From Variovorax paradoxus (GTDB taxonomy: Bacteria > Pseudomonadota > Gammaproteobacteria > Burkholderiales > Burkholderiaceae_C), in assembly GCF_029919115.1 (NCBI RefSeq), contig NZ_CP123990.1, forward strand, positions 1,054,001 through 1,118,000: a stretch of 64,000 nucleotides of DNA, in the 5' to 3' direction. The stretch's first letter is position 1; every line of letters begins with the position of its first letter. The translations under genes were made by a program, and so were the position numbers. Below, piece after piece: positions 27,477 through 38,589 of the stretch. The notes under the pieces are model-generated. The model was not told the DNA's origin, ran no database searches, and saw only the letters and a list, made by a program, of their open reading frames with translations.

Positions 27477-28192
27477 ACGAACAGGCGCAGATGGCGAGTG
27501 CCGACAACACCGTATTCGCGCTGTACGGCGTCGATGTTCGCCTGGGGCGGGTGGCGGCGCTGCAGGGCGCCACGCTCACCATTGCGGCCGGCGAGCGCGT
27601 GGCGCTCATCGGCGCCAACGGCAGCGGCAAGACCACGCTGCTGCGGCTGCTGCACGGCCTGGTGCCGCATGCGGCGGGCAGCTTTACCAGTGCCGCGCCG
27701 CGGCGCCACCAGGCCATGTTGTTCCAGCGTCCACACATGCTGCGCGCTTCGGTGGTTGTCAACGTGGCGATGGCGTTGTGGCTGCGCGGCACGCGCTGGC
27801 GCGATGCGCGCCGCGCCGCCGTTCCGGCGCTGGCGCGCGTGGGGCTCGAAGACCTGGCCGACCGGAATGCCCGCGCCTTGTCGGGCGGCCAGCAGCAGCG
27901 GGTGGCGCTGGCGCGCGCCTGGGCGCTGCATCCGGCGGTGCTGCTGCTCGACGAGCCCACCGCCAGCCTCGACCCCACTGCCAAGCGCGAGGTCGAAACG
28001 CTCATTGCCGAAGCCGCAGTCGGCCGCACGCTGGTGTTCGCAAGCCACAACCTCGGTCAGGTGAAGCGCCTGGCCAGCCGTGTGGTCTACCTGGAGCACG
28101 GCCGCGTGCTGGCCGATTTGCCTGTGCATGATTTTTTCCATGGGCCCCTGCCTGAAGAGGCCCGCTTGTTCGTCAAAGGAGAGTTGGCATGA
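27473..28192 (+). CDS. tupC: Tungstate ABC transporter ATPase TupC
   Basis: A 239-aa ATPase with Walker A GANGSGKTT, signature LSGGQQQRVALARAW, Walker B VLLLDEPTASLDP and the H-loop in VFASHNLGQVKRL. I use the GTG at 27473, which overlaps the tupB stop; the frame is open further upstream but only as translated tupB. It overlaps tupA by four bases. No C-terminal TOBE domain is present, which separates it from ModC. Confidence 0.92.
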   Translation: MNEQAQMASADNTVFALYGVDVRLGRVAALQGATLTIAAGERVALIGANGSGKTTLLRLLHGLVPHAAGSFTSAAPRRHQAMLFQRPHMLRASVVVNVAMALWLRGTRWRDARRAAVPALARVGLEDLADRNARALSGGQQQRVALARAWALHPAVLLLDEPTASLDPTAKREVETLIAEAAVGRTLVFASHNLGQVKRLASRVVYLEHGRVLADLPVHDFFHGPLPEEARLFVKGELA

Positions 28193-29046
28193 ATCCGTTT
28201 TTCAAGCGCCGCGGCAATGCGGGCATCCGGGCCTCGCTGGCGATGGCTGTTTTCTTCGTTGCCGCGGGTGCCGTGCAAGCCGAAACCATCACCATGGCCT
28301 CGACCACGTCCACCGAGCAATCGGGCCTGTTCGCCCATCTGCTGCCGGCCTTCAAGAAGGCCAGCGACATCGACGTCAAGGTGGTGGCGGTGGGTACCGG
28401 CCAGGCCATCGACATGGCCAAGCGCGGCGATGCCGATGTGCTGTTCGTGCACGACACCGCGGCCGAGGAGAAGTTCGTGGCCGAGGGCTTCAGCGCCAAG
28501 CGCTACCCCGTGATGTACAACGACTTCGTGCTCGTGGGCCCGAAGGCCGACCCGGCCGGCGCCAGCGGCAAGGACATGGCCGCCGCGCTGAAGAAGATTG
28601 CCGCGGCCAACGCGCCCTTTGTCTCGCGCGGCGACAAGAGCGGCACCGACGCGGCCGAGCGCCGCCTCTGGGCGCAGGCCGGCGTGGCCGAAGCGGGTCA
28701 GCCGGTGCCCAACGACCGCAAGGGCTCGGGCTACAAGGAATGCGGCTGCGGCATGGGGCCGGCGCTCAACATCGCGGCGTCGTCGGGCGGTTACGTGCTG
28801 GCCGACCGCGGCACCTGGCTCAGCTTCAAGAACCGCGCCGATCTTGCGGTGCTGGTCGAGGGCGACAAGCGGCTCTTCAACCAGTACGGCGTGATGGTCG
28901 TGAGCCCGGCCAAATTCCCCTCGCTCAACAGCAAGGGCGCGCAGAAGTTCGTCGATTGGGTGATCTCGCCGGCGGGGCAGCAGAGCATTGCGGCCTACAA
29001 GATCGGCGGCGAGCAGCTGTTCTTTCCGAACGCGCTGGCCAACTGA
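28189..29046 (+). CDS. tupA: Tungstate-binding periplasmic protein TupA
   Basis: A 285-aa periplasmic receptor. Residues 1-31 form a signal peptide ending AVQAE. The TTTS-like anion-binding motif ASTTSTEQSG is at about 37-46, and the second lobe contains the family segment SGYKECGCGMGPALNIA. TupA proteins bind tungstate far better than molybdate; selectivity here is inferred from family membership. The gene order tupB-tupC-tupA differs from the common tupABC. Confidence 0.93.
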   Translation: MNPFFKRRGNAGIRASLAMAVFFVAAGAVQAETITMASTTSTEQSGLFAHLLPAFKKASDIDVKVVAVGTGQAIDMAKRGDADVLFVHDTAAEEKFVAEGFSAKRYPVMYNDFVLVGPKADPAGASGKDMAAALKKIAAANAPFVSRGDKSGTDAAERRLWAQAGVAEAGQPVPNDRKGSGYKECGCGMGPALNIAASSGGYVLADRGTWLSFKNRADLAVLVEGDKRLFNQYGVMVVSPAKFPSLNSKGAQKFVDWVISPAGQQSIAAYKIGGEQLFFPNALAN

Positions 29047-29180
29047 GGAAACCTGCGGCGGTGGCAGCCGCTGCGGTGCGCACCATGACCTCCCAGGTCA
29101 TCGACGCCGGAAGCGCCCGGCGCGACCATTCCTTCACCCCGCGATGTTGCGGGTCGAGATCTTCGAAAGGAATCGTCATC

Positions 29181-29558
29181 ATGAACACCGCCGCACACAA
29201 CGCCACCGCCATTGCCCAGCACTACATCGCCGTCTGGAACGAGACCGATGCCGCGCGCCGGGCCGAGCTGATCGAAGCCGCCTGGACCGCCGATGCGAGC
29301 TATGTCGACCCGATGGCGCAGGCCAGCGGCCGCGAGCAGATCAGCGCGCTGGTCGGCGCCGTGCACCAGCGCTATCCGGGCTTTCGCTTCAGCCTGTTCG
29401 GCAATGCCGAGGCGCACGGCGACAACCTGCGCTTTTCCTGGACGCTGGGCCCCAGCGGGGCTGAAGACCTGATCCAGGGCACCGACTTCGCCCAGCTCGA
29501 CGCCGGCAAGCTCCGCTCGGTGACCGGCTTTCTCGACAAGGTGCCGGTCGGCGCCTGA
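29181..29558 (+). CDS. NTF2-like/SnoaL-fold protein
   Basis: A 125-aa protein with the NTF2-like cone fold: HYIAVWNETDAARRAELIEA is the usual first helix pair, and DASYVDPMAQASGREQISAL the strand-turn that lines the pocket. Members are small enzymes or ligand binders; no function can be assigned. It starts at the ATG at 29181 behind an AAAGGAATCG ribosome site, 134 bases after tupA. It may be transcribed with tupBCA or alone, and converges with the regulator gene at a 10-base gap. Confidence 0.8.
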   Translation: MNTAAHNATAIAQHYIAVWNETDAARRAELIEAAWTADASYVDPMAQASGREQISALVGAVHQRYPGFRFSLFGNAEAHGDNLRFSWTLGPSGAEDLIQGTDFAQLDAGKLRSVTGFLDKVPVGA

Positions 29559-29568
29559 ACGCCGCGGT

Positions 29569-30705
29569 TCAGTCGGCAGACCCGGCGGGCCGCCCGCGCC
29601 ACAGCTTGCGGTACACCGTGGCGCGGCTGATGCCGAGGGTGCGCGCTGCTTCGGCCACGTTGCCGCGCGCATCGGCCACGGCCTTGCGGATCAGCGCGGT
29701 TTCCACGTCGCGCAGCCGGGGCCGGGATTCCGGCGCCGCACCCGCCGAGCGTTTTCCGCCGCGCCGGGCTTCGACCTGAACGCGCAGGCCCGACCAGAGC
29801 GGCACTTCGAGCACGGCATCGCCGCGCCGGGCAGCGTCGAACAACATGTTCAGGGGCAGGGCGAACAGGTCGTTGCAATGCAGCGCATGCTGGCTGCGCG
29901 CCAGGGGCTGATGCAGCATCTGCCGCGCCGCGGCATTGGCGCCGGTGACGTTGCCGCTTTCGTCGATGCACAGCAAGCCTTCTGTGGCCTCGCTGCCTGC
30001 GCAGCCCGGCCACGAAAGATGCAGGCGCAGTTCGCAGGGTTCGTTCAGCACCAGCGCGTTCTCGATGCTGCGCGCGGAAAGCACGGCCAGGTGCCGCAGT
30101 TCGGGCCGCTCCACCACCTGCACGCCGGTCAGGTCGAGCATGCCGATGCAATTGCCCTGCGGGCCGAAGAGCGGCGCCCCGGCGCAGCTGTAGATGCTGG
30201 TGTCCTCGAAGAAATGTTCGCCGCGGTGCAGCCACACCGATTCCTGCTCGGTGAGCGCGGTGCTGATGGCGCTGGTGCCCACCGCGCTCTCCGAAAGGTC
30301 GACCCCCACGCGCGCGATGTGGCGGGCATAGCGGGTGGATGTGTCGGTGCCGTCGGGCAGCGGGCCCACGTCGACCACGATCCCGTCCGCATCGGTCAGC
30401 ACCGCGAAATAGCGTGTGTCGGCAATGGCGCGGGACACCCGTTCGATCACCGGGCGGGCCGCCGCCACCAGGGCCCTGTTGCGCTCGGCAACCTCGCGGA
30501 TGGCCGATCGGGCCACGGGTTCGAAGTCCACGCGCTGCTGCGGCTGCCGCCCTGCGTCGATGCAGCGCTGCCAGGAGCGCACGATCCACGGTTCGATGCG
30601 TGGGGTGCCCCTCGGTCGGCCGGCCTCCCCGTGAATCAGCTCCCGGCGGGCTTGCGCAATGGCGAGGGAGCGCTCGGGAACGGACGGAACGGGGGAAGCG
30701 GACAT
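29569..30705 (-). CDS. AcoR-like regulator: GAF and Fis-type HTH, no AAA+ domain
   Basis: A 378-aa protein with the sensor part of AcoR-type activators: a conserved opener (about 38-100, IVRSWQRCIDAGRQPQQRVD), a GAF domain (about 85-235), and a short PAS-like segment (SEATEGLLCIDESGNVTGANAAA, positions about 250-280). The end has a Fis-type helix-turn-helix (IRKAVADARGNVAEAARTLG, then ISRATVYRKLW). The central sigma-54 ATPase domain of true AcoR is missing, with no sign of a frameshift, so it cannot drive sigma-54 promoters itself. I chose the ATG at 30705; a TTG at 30762 would add 19 residues. It is divergent from the cox cluster and likely controls it. Confidence 0.85.
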   Translation of the reverse strand: MSASPVPSVPERSLAIAQARRELIHGEAGRPRGTPRIEPWIVRSWQRCIDAGRQPQQRVDFEPVARSAIREVAERNRALVAAARPVIERVSRAIADTRYFAVLTDADGIVVDVGPLPDGTDTSTRYARHIARVGVDLSESAVGTSAISTALTEQESVWLHRGEHFFEDTSIYSCAGAPLFGPQGNCIGMLDLTGVQVVERPELRHLAVLSARSIENALVLNEPCELRLHLSWPGCAGSEATEGLLCIDESGNVTGANAAARQMLHQPLARSQHALHCNDLFALPLNMLFDAARRGDAVLEVPLWSGLRVQVEARRGGKRSAGAAPESRPRLRDVETALIRKAVADARGNVAEAARTLGISRATVYRKLWRGRPAGSAD

Positions 30706-30890
30706 CGGGTCGGTTTTGCTCGGGATGGTGGGCGTCTTTTTATGAAGCTTGCCTGGCCGCAAGTTGTTTCATTTTGAGAATTTCGCGCCCACTGCGCAAG
30801 CGGTGAGGGTTTTGCCTAGGATAGTGCAGGGGACCGGCGTCCAAGATGCCATTCGCTGAACCAGCCATCACCTTCAACGGAGACAGCCAA
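30706..30890. promoter_or_regulatory. Divergent promoter region, regulator / cox cluster
   Basis: A 185-base gap between the AcoR-like gene and coxS. It contains GTTTCATTTTGAGAATTTC (about 30766-30784), an imperfect AT-rich dyad that could bind the regulator, and TTTTGCCTAGGATAGTG further right that could hold a promoter. No good -24/-12 sigma-54 element is visible, in line with the regulator lacking the sigma-54 domain. An ATG at 30846 is in frame with coxS but has no fitting homology. Confidence 0.4.
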
Positions 30891-31388
<498 letters not shown>

Positions 31389-31401
31389 ACGGAGCAGCAT
31401 C

Positions 31402-33852
31402 ATGGGTGCTTCCGACTTCTCGAACCTGCCCCACATCGGCGAGGCGCTGCGGCGCAAGGAAGACTACCGCTTCCTGACCGGCGCGGGCAACTACACCGAC
31501 GACATCACGCTGGCCAACCAGAGCCATGCGGTCTTCGTGCGCTCGCCGCACGCCCACGCCGCCATCAAGTCGGTCGACATTGCCGAGGCGCTCAAGATGC
31601 CCGGCGTGGTCGGCATCTTCAGCGGCAAGGACATCGAGGGAAAAATGGGTGGGCTACCCTGCGGCTGGCTCATCAACAACCCCGACGGCACTCCCATGAA
31701 GGAGCCGATGCACCCGATCCTCGCGATCAACAAGGTGCGCTATGTGGGCGACCACGTGGCCATGGTGGTGGCCGAGACGGTCGAGCAGGCCAAGAACGCG
31801 GCCGAGGCCGTGGTGGTCGACTACGACGTGCTGCCCGCGCTGGTGAGCGTGGCCGATGCGGCCAAGAAGGCCAGCGGCGTTACCTTGCACGACGAAGCGC
31901 CCGACAACCAGTGCTACAAGTGGGCGCTGGGCGACAAGGCCGCGGTGGATGCGGTGTTTGCCAATGCCGCGCACGTGACCAAGCTCGACCTGGTCAACAA
32001 CCGGCTGGTGCCCAACCCGATCGAGCCGCGCGTGGCCATCGGCAGCTACAGCCGCGGCACCGACGACTACACGCTGTATGTATCCAACCAGAACCCGCAC
32101 GTCGAGCGCCTGCTGATGACTGCCTTTGTGCTCGGCCTGCCCGAGCACAAGGTGCGCGTGATCGCGCCTGACGTGGGCGGCGGCTTCGGCTCCAAGATTT
32201 TCCTGTATGCCGAAGACGTGTGCCTGACCTGGGCCGCCAAGCAGCTCAACCGCAACATCAAGTGGACGGCCGAGCGCTCCGAGTGCTTCCTGTCCGATGC
32301 GCATGGCCGCGACCATGTGAGCCACGCCGAAATGGCGATGGACAAGGATGGCAAGTTCCTGGCCATGCGCGTGCACACCGACGCCAACCTGGGCGCCTAC
32401 CTGTCGACTTTCTCGACTGCGGTGCCCACCATCCTCTACGCCACGCTGCTTGCGGGCCAGTACACCACGCCGCAGATCTATGTCGAGGTCGATGCGTGGT
32501 TCACCAACACCGCGCCGGTCGATGCCTACCGCGGCGCGGGGCGGCCCGAAGCCACCTACCTGCTGGAGCGGCTGGTGTCGCGCTGCGCCTGGGAAATGAA
32601 CCTGGGCCAGGACGAAATCCGCAAGCGCAACTTCATCACCACCTTTCCGTACCAGACTCCGGTGGCGCTGCAGTACGACACGGGCGACTTCCACGCGTGC
32701 ATGGACAAGGCCAAGGTGCTGGCCGAAGTCGAAGGCTATGCGCAGCGCAAATCGGCCAGCGAGGCGCAGGGCAAGCTGCGCGGCATCGGCTACTCGAGCT
32801 ACATCGAGGCCTGTGGCATCGCACCCTCGAACATTGCGGGTGCGCTCGGCGCGCGGGCCGGCTTGTTCGAATGCGGCGAAATCCGCGTGCACCCGACCGG
32901 CAGCGTGACGGTGTTCACCGGCTCGCACAGCCACGGCCAAGGCCACGAGACTACGTTTGCACAGGTGGTTGCGGCGCGGCTGGGCATTCCGGTCGACAAC
33001 GTCGACGTGGTGCACGGCGACACGGGCCGCGTACCTTTCGGCATGGGCACCTATGGTTCGCGGTCGATCTCGGTCGGCGGCGCCGCCATCATGAAGGCGC
33101 TCGACAAGATCGAGACCAAGGCCAAGAAGATTGCCGCCCACCTGATGGAGGCGAGCGACGCCGACATCGAGTTTGCGAACGGCGAGTTCACGGTCAAGGG
33201 CACCGACAAGAAGATTCCGTTCGGCCAGGTGGCGCTCACGGCCTACGTGCCGCACAACTACCCACTCGACAAGCTCGAGCCCGGGCTGAACGAAACCGCC
33301 TTCTATGACCCGACCAACTTCACGTTCCCGGGCGGCACCTACATCTGCGAGGTCGAGGTCGACAAGCAGACCGGCGAGGTCCGCGTCGACCGCTTCACCG
33401 CGGTGGACGACTTCGGCACCATCATCAACCCGATGATCGTCGAAGGGCAGGTGCACGGCGGGCTGGTGCAGGGCATTGGGCAGGCGCTGCTCGAAAACTG
33501 CGTGTACGACAACGAGACCGGCCAGCTGCTCACCGGCAGCTTCATGGACTACGCCATGCCCAGGGCCGGCGATTTTCCGCAGTTCAAGCTGGACACCGTG
33601 TGCACGCCCTGCACGCACAACCCGCTCGGCACCAAGGGCTGCGGCGAGGCGGGCGCCATCGGCTCGCCGCCGGCAGTGATCAACGCTGTGCTCGACGCGC
33701 TGGCGCCGCTCGGCGTAAAAGACTTCGACATGCCTGCCTCGGCCAGCCGTGTCTGGGAGGCAATGCAAAAGGGCAGCGGAAGCGCGGCGGCAGACACGCA
33801 GCCGCAGGAGCCCGCCCTTTCCGCAAGTACCCAAGGCCGCCCGGCTCCCTGA
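31402..33852 (+). CDS. coxL: Form II CO dehydrogenase-family large (molybdopterin) subunit
   Basis: An 816-aa catalytic subunit of the xanthine dehydrogenase family that would bind Mo-molybdopterin cytosine dinucleotide. The active-site loop at 375-381 is AYRGAGR, the mark of form II; true form I CO dehydrogenases have AYxCSFR. QxG-type cofactor segments such as [15 protein letters not shown] and [15 protein letters not shown] are present. Form II enzymes are usually poor or non-CO oxidisers and the physiological substrate is uncertain. A C-terminal tail of about 30 Ala/Gln/Pro-rich residues follows the last domain. Confidence 0.93.
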   Translation: MGASDFSNLPHIGEALRRKEDYRFLTGAGNYTDDITLANQSHAVFVRSPHAHAAIKSVDIAEALKMPGVVGIFSGKDIEGKMGGLPCGWLINNPDGTPMKEPMHPILAINKVRYVGDHVAMVVAETVEQAKNAAEAVVVDYDVLPALVSVADAAKKASGVTLHDEAPDNQCYKWALGDKAAVDAVFANAAHVTKLDLVNNRLVPNPIEPRVAIGSYSRGTDDYTLYVSNQNPHVERLLMTAFVLGLPEHKVRVIAPDVGGGFGSKIFLYAEDVCLTWAAKQLNRNIKWTAERSECFLSDAHGRDHVSHAEMAMDKDGKFLAMRVHTDANLGAYLSTFSTAVPTILYATLLAGQYTTPQIYVEVDAWFTNTAPVDAYRGAGRPEATYLLERLVSRCAWEMNLGQDEIRKRNFITTFPYQTPVALQYDTGDFHACMDKAKVLAEVEGYAQRKSASEAQGKLRGIGYSSYIEACGIAPSNIAGALGARAGLFECGEIRVHPTGSVTVFTGSHSHGQGHETTFAQVVAARLGIPVDNVDVVHGDTGRVPFGMGTYGSRSISVGGAAIMKALDKIETKAKKIAAHLMEASDADIEFANGEFTVKGTDKKIPFGQVALTAYVPHNYPLDKLEPGLNETAFYDPTNFTFPGGTYICEVEVDKQTGEVRVDRFTAVDDFGTIINPMIVEGQVHGGLVQGIGQALLENCVYDNETGQLLTGSFMDYAMPRAGDFPQFKLDTVCTPCTHNPLGTKGCGEAGAIGSPPAVINAVLDALAPLGVKDFDMPASASRVWEAMQKGSGSAAADTQPQEPALSASTQGRPAP

Positions 33853-33874
33853 ACATCAAAGAAGGAATCACACC

Positions 33875-34666
33875 ATGTACGCCTTCACACTCGAACGGCC
33901 CTCCACCGTGGCCGATGCGGCCAAGCTGGTGACCGCCGGCGGCAAACCACTGGCCGGCGGCCAGACGCTGCTCGCCTCCATGAAGCTCAGGCTTTCGGCG
34001 CCCGAGCGGCTGGTGGACCTTGGCGGGGTCAAGGAACTCACCGGCATCAAGAAAGACGGCAACGCAATCACCATCGGCGCCATGTCGCGCCACCTGGACG
34101 TGGCCAACAATCCCGACGTGAAAGCCGCGTTCCCTGCACTGGCCGACCTGGCCTCGCGCATCGGCGACCGGCAGGTGCGTGCGATGGGCACCATCGGCGG
34201 ATCGGTGGCCAACAACGACCCCGCGGCTTGCTACCCCAGTGCGGTGCTCGGCTCCGGCGCAACGGTCGTCACCTCGAAGCGCGAGATCGCGGCGGACGAC
34301 TTCTTTCTGGGGCTTTTCACCACGGCGCTGGAAGAAGACGAGCTGATCACCTCGATCCGGTTCCCTGTTCCCAAGCGCGCCGTGTACGAAAAGCTGCGCC
34401 AGAAGGCGTCGCACTTTCCGCTGGTCGGCGTGTTCCTGGCGCAGTACGACAGCGGCGTGCGGGTTGCCATTACCGGTGCGGGCAACGGCGTGTTCCGCCA
34501 TGCGGGGCTCGAAGATGCGCTCAACAAGAGCTTTACGGCCGCCGCCGCGGCAGCCGTGAAGATCGATGCCAGCGACCTCAACGGCGACCTGCATGCTTCT
34601 GCCGCGTATCGCGCCAACCTGATCAGCGTGCTCACGCAGCGCGCCGTGGCCAAGGCGCTGGGCTGA
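33875..34666 (+). CDS. coxM: CO dehydrogenase-family medium (FAD) subunit
   Basis: A 263-aa flavoprotein subunit. FAD contacts are visible in AGGQTLLASMKLRL and in the segment MGTIGGSVANNDPAACYPS, which corresponds to the TIGG and AxxDP motifs. Length is slightly short for CoxM (about 280). ATG at 33875 is preceded by GAAGGAATC. It follows coxL at 22 bases and is separated from coxD by 64 bases, so the three structural genes S-L-M form one block. Confidence 0.93.
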   Translation: MYAFTLERPSTVADAAKLVTAGGKPLAGGQTLLASMKLRLSAPERLVDLGGVKELTGIKKDGNAITIGAMSRHLDVANNPDVKAAFPALADLASRIGDRQVRAMGTIGGSVANNDPAACYPSAVLGSGATVVTSKREIAADDFFLGLFTTALEEDELITSIRFPVPKRAVYEKLRQKASHFPLVGVFLAQYDSGVRVAITGAGNGVFRHAGLEDALNKSFTAAAAAAVKIDASDLNGDLHASAAYRANLISVLTQRAVAKALG

Positions 34667-34730
34667 AGCAGCCGCGCGAGAGAGAAACGGAAGGCGCGGC
34701 GACATCTCGCGTCTTCCGCTACGCTTTGCC

Positions 34731-35633
<903 letters not shown>

Positions 35634-35658
35634 GCGCCGCTCGCCAAGGCCGCCCGCA

Positions 35659-36873
35659 ATGACCGGTATCCAGCAACTCGGCGATGTACGCAGCGGCAAG
35701 CTGGCCGGCAACATCACGGCGTTTGGCCGCGCGCTGCGCCGTGCCGGTGTACGCACCGATGCGATGCGAATCTCCCTCGCTGCCGAAGCCGCCACGCTGG
35801 TGGGCGTCGAAAGCCGGCTCGACCTGAGCGCCGCGATGGAAGCCGTGATGGTGAGCCGCGAGCAAGACCGCATGGTGTTTCGCGAACTGTTCGATGCGTG
35901 GTTTCGCGACCCCGAACTGGCCAACAAGCTGCTCGCGCAGATGCTGCCGAGCGCCGAGGGCAGGGCCGAGCCTTCCAAGCGCCGCCCACGCGTTCGCGAG
36001 GCGCTGACGGCGCCGCGCGACCCGGCCAAGCCCGCGGTGGCTGCCAAGCCCGACAAGGAGGTCGAGTTCGATGCGGCCATGACATCGAGCGACCGCCAGC
36101 GCCTGCAGCACGCGGACTTCAACGCGCTCGGCGCTTCGGAATACCGGCTGGTCGAACGCCTTGCGCGCGATATTTCCTTGCCTATCCCTTCGCTGCCGTC
36201 GCGCCGGTTGCGTGCTGCCAACGATGCGGGCTCGCAGCATGCGCGCATGCACTGGCCCGGTGTGTTGCACGAGGCGGCGCGCACGGGCGGCGAAATACTG
36301 CGCCTGCCCAAGCTCAGCCGCCGCGAGCAGCCGTTGCCGCTGTTGGTGCTGGTCGATGTGTCGGGCTCGATGGAGCGCTATGCGCGCCTGCTGCTCGCGT
36401 TTCTGCATGCAGCCACCCGCCGTGCCGGACGGCGGGATGTGTTCGCATTCGGTACCGGGCTGACGGACCTGACACCGGCCTTCCGGCTGGCCGACACCGA
36501 CGCCATGCTGGGCACTGCGAGCCTTGCCATCGACGATTTCGCGGGCGGCACGCGGCTGGGCGGTTCGCTGGCCGAACTGCGCCGTGCGCATGCGCGCCGG
36601 CTCACCGGGCGCCGTACGCTGGTGCTTGTGATCAGCGACGGGCTCGATACCGGCGAGCCGGCACTGCTGGAAAGCGAGCTGCTCTGGCTCAAGCGCCATT
36701 CGCGCCGGCTGCTGTGGCTCAATCCGCTGCTGCGCTTCGAAGGCTACGCCCCTTTGGCGCGTGGGGCCGGCGTGCTGCACCGGCATGCAGACGCGATGCT
36801 GGCAGTCCACAATCTCAGTGCTCTTGAACAGTTGGCCGCCAGCCTCGCGGCCTTGATGCGGTCCGGCCGCTAA
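35659..36873 (+). CDS. coxE: VWA-domain protein CoxE
   Basis: A 404-aa protein with a C-terminal von Willebrand factor A domain. The metal-ion-dependent adhesion site is DVSGSMERYARLLLAF (about 231-246), with Thr and Asp contributions further on (VISDGLDTGEP). The N-terminal half (about 1-200) is the helical region typical of CoxE/YehP-like proteins. It works with the MoxR ATPase CoxD in cofactor maturation, by family knowledge. Confidence 0.9.
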   Translation: MTGIQQLGDVRSGKLAGNITAFGRALRRAGVRTDAMRISLAAEAATLVGVESRLDLSAAMEAVMVSREQDRMVFRELFDAWFRDPELANKLLAQMLPSAEGRAEPSKRRPRVREALTAPRDPAKPAVAAKPDKEVEFDAAMTSSDRQRLQHADFNALGASEYRLVERLARDISLPIPSLPSRRLRAANDAGSQHARMHWPGVLHEAARTGGEILRLPKLSRREQPLPLLVLVDVSGSMERYARLLLAFLHAATRRAGRRDVFAFGTGLTDLTPAFRLADTDAMLGTASLAIDDFAGGTRLGGSLAELRRAHARRLTGRRTLVLVISDGLDTGEPALLESELLWLKRHSRRLLWLNPLLRFEGYAPLARGAGVLHRHADAMLAVHNLSALEQLAASLAALMRSGR

Positions 36874-36904
36874 AGCCCTACGGCAAACAAAAAAGGAATC
36901 CACC

Positions 36905-37513
36905 ATGGAAATGCTCGGCAACCGCCGCCTCGGCATCACGCAGCAGCAGGCGTGGGAAGCGCTGAACGACCCCGAGACGCTCAAGAAGTGCATTCCCGGC
37001 TGCGACAAGTTCGAGCTGACGGGCGACAACCAGTACAGCGTGGCGCTGGCCGTCAAGATCGGCCCTGTGTCCGCCAAGTTCAACGGCAAGGTGATGCTGT
37101 CGGACATTGTCGCGCCCGACGGCTACAAGCTCACCTTCGAAGGGCAGGGCGGCGTTGCGGGCTTTGCCAAGGGATCGTCCAGCGTGACGCTCAGGCCGCT
37201 GGATGGCGCTGCCGCCGAGCCGGCGCCTGCCGGTTGCGAACTCGACTACACCGTGCAGGCGCAGGTCGGCGGCAAGATCGCCCAACTCGGGCAGCGCCTG
37301 ATCGACGGCGCCGCCAAGTCGACCGCGGACGACTTTTTCAAGCGCTTCGAAGCCGAGATGCAGAGCCGCTACGGACCGCCTCCAGCCGCGGCCGTTGAAG
37401 GGGCCGAAGCGCCCGCGGAAAAGACCGGCGTCATGTCCGGTTTCATGAAGAAGATGGGCCTCGGCAAGAAGGACGACAAGGACGCGTCCGCCGCGCCGGG
37501 CAACGAAAGCTGA
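36905..37513 (+). CDS. coxG: CoxG-family SRPBCC protein
   Basis: A 202-aa protein with the CoxG/SRPBCC ligand-binding fold in residues 1-150 (MEMLGNRRLGITQQQAWEAL then LKKCIPGCDKFEL, typical CoxG opening). CoxG helps attach CO dehydrogenase to the membrane in Oligotropha. The C-terminal part (about 160-202) is low-complexity Ala/Lys-rich and includes an amphipathic GFMKKMGLGKKDDK stretch, which may be the membrane-contact segment. Confidence 0.9.
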   Translation: MEMLGNRRLGITQQQAWEALNDPETLKKCIPGCDKFELTGDNQYSVALAVKIGPVSAKFNGKVMLSDIVAPDGYKLTFEGQGGVAGFAKGSSSVTLRPLDGAAAEPAPAGCELDYTVQAQVGGKIAQLGQRLIDGAAKSTADDFFKRFEAEMQSRYGPPPAAAVEGAEAPAEKTGVMSGFMKKMGLGKKDDKDASAAPGNES

Positions 37514-37527
37514 GGGCTGGCGAGGCT

Positions 37528-38559
37528 ATGGAAAATCTAGACGTCATGGTGCTGCGCACGCTGCGCGACTGGCGCCAGGCCGGCAAGCGTGCATTGCTGA
37601 CCACGGTGGTGCGCACCTGGGGCTCGTCGCCGCGGCCGGTCGGCTCGATCATGGCCCTGGCGGATGACGGCGCGGTGGTGGGTTCGGTTTCGGGCGGCTG
37701 TATCGAGGACGACCTGATCGCCCGCTACAGCCATGCCCATGCGAATAACGGCCACGGCGAACTAGTGCCCCTGGGTGCACCGCCCAAGCTCGTGAAGTAC
37801 GGCATCACGGCGGACGAGGCGCATCGCTTCGGCTTGCCCTGCGGCGGTACGCTGGAGCTGCTGCTCGAATACGACCCCGACGCCACCTTGCTTGCCAAGC
37901 TGGTGGCCGAGCTCGAGCAAGGCAAGCTCATGCAGCGCACGGTCACGCTCGCAACCGGTGCGGTGCGGCTGAATGAAGCCAAGGCGCCGGACGAACTCAA
38001 GGTAAACGACGCCGAGCTCACCAACACCTTCGGACCCGAGTACCGCATGCTGCTCATCGGCGCGGGCCAGTTGGCCGAATACCTGGCAACGATGGCCAAG
38101 TTCAGCGGCTTTGCCGTGACGCTGTGCGACCCGCGCGCGGAGTACCGCACCGCATGGTCGTTGCCGGGCGTAGAAATTACCACCGAGATGCCCGACGATG
38201 CCGTGCTGGCCTTCAGGCCAGACCGGCGCAGTTGCGTGGTTGCGCTTACGCACGACCCGAAGCTCGACGACCTGGCATTGCTCGAAGCCCTGCAGAGCGA
38301 GGCCTTCTACGTAGGCGCCATCGGCTCGCGCCGCAATGCCGATGCGCGGCGCGACCGCATGATCGAGCACTTCGACCAGACGGCCGAATCGCTCGCGCGA
38401 CTGCGCGGCCCCATCGGCATCTACATCGGCAGCAAGACGCCGCCGGAAATCGCCGTGAGCGTGATGGCGGAAATACTCGCGGTGAAGAACGGCGTGACGC
38501 TGCCGCGCGAAATGGAAGTGGCGCGTGCCAAGGGCCTGCAGCAGCTTGCGATGAGCTGA
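37528..38559 (+). CDS. XdhC/CoxF-family molybdenum cofactor insertion protein
   Basis: A 343-aa XdhC/CoxI-type protein. The N-terminal XdhC domain has VRTWGSSPRPVGSIMAL and VSGGCIEDDLI, and the C-terminal Rossmann domain has LLIGAGQLAEYLATMAKFSG (about 170-190) and YVGAIGSRRNADARRDRM. XdhC proteins bind and sulfurate Mo cofactor before its insertion into xanthine dehydrogenase-type enzymes. It is the last gene of the cox cluster, 15 bases after coxG, and converges with mrpG at a 30-base gap. Confidence 0.9.
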   Translation: MENLDVMVLRTLRDWRQAGKRALLTTVVRTWGSSPRPVGSIMALADDGAVVGSVSGGCIEDDLIARYSHAHANNGHGELVPLGAPPKLVKYGITADEAHRFGLPCGGTLELLLEYDPDATLLAKLVAELEQGKLMQRTVTLATGAVRLNEAKAPDELKVNDAELTNTFGPEYRMLLIGAGQLAEYLATMAKFSGFAVTLCDPRAEYRTAWSLPGVEITTEMPDDAVLAFRPDRRSCVVALTHDPKLDDLALLEALQSEAFYVGAIGSRRNADARRDRMIEHFDQTAESLARLRGPIGIYIGSKTPPEIAVSVMAEILAVKNGVTLPREMEVARAKGLQQLAMS

Positions 38560-38589
38560 GGCGCGGGGCGCTTTCTTCCTCTGTCCAGT

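Noticed and set aside
29569..30705. Frameshift or deletion as cause of the missing AAA+ domain in the AcoR-like regulator
   Set aside because: The frame is continuous and the sensor and DNA-binding parts are joined by a normal linker; no remnant of Walker motifs is found in other frames.
31654..33834. 726-codon antisense frame opposite coxL
   Set aside because: It is a shadow of coxL, rich in Arg, His and Val, with no domain. Its length comes from biased third positions.
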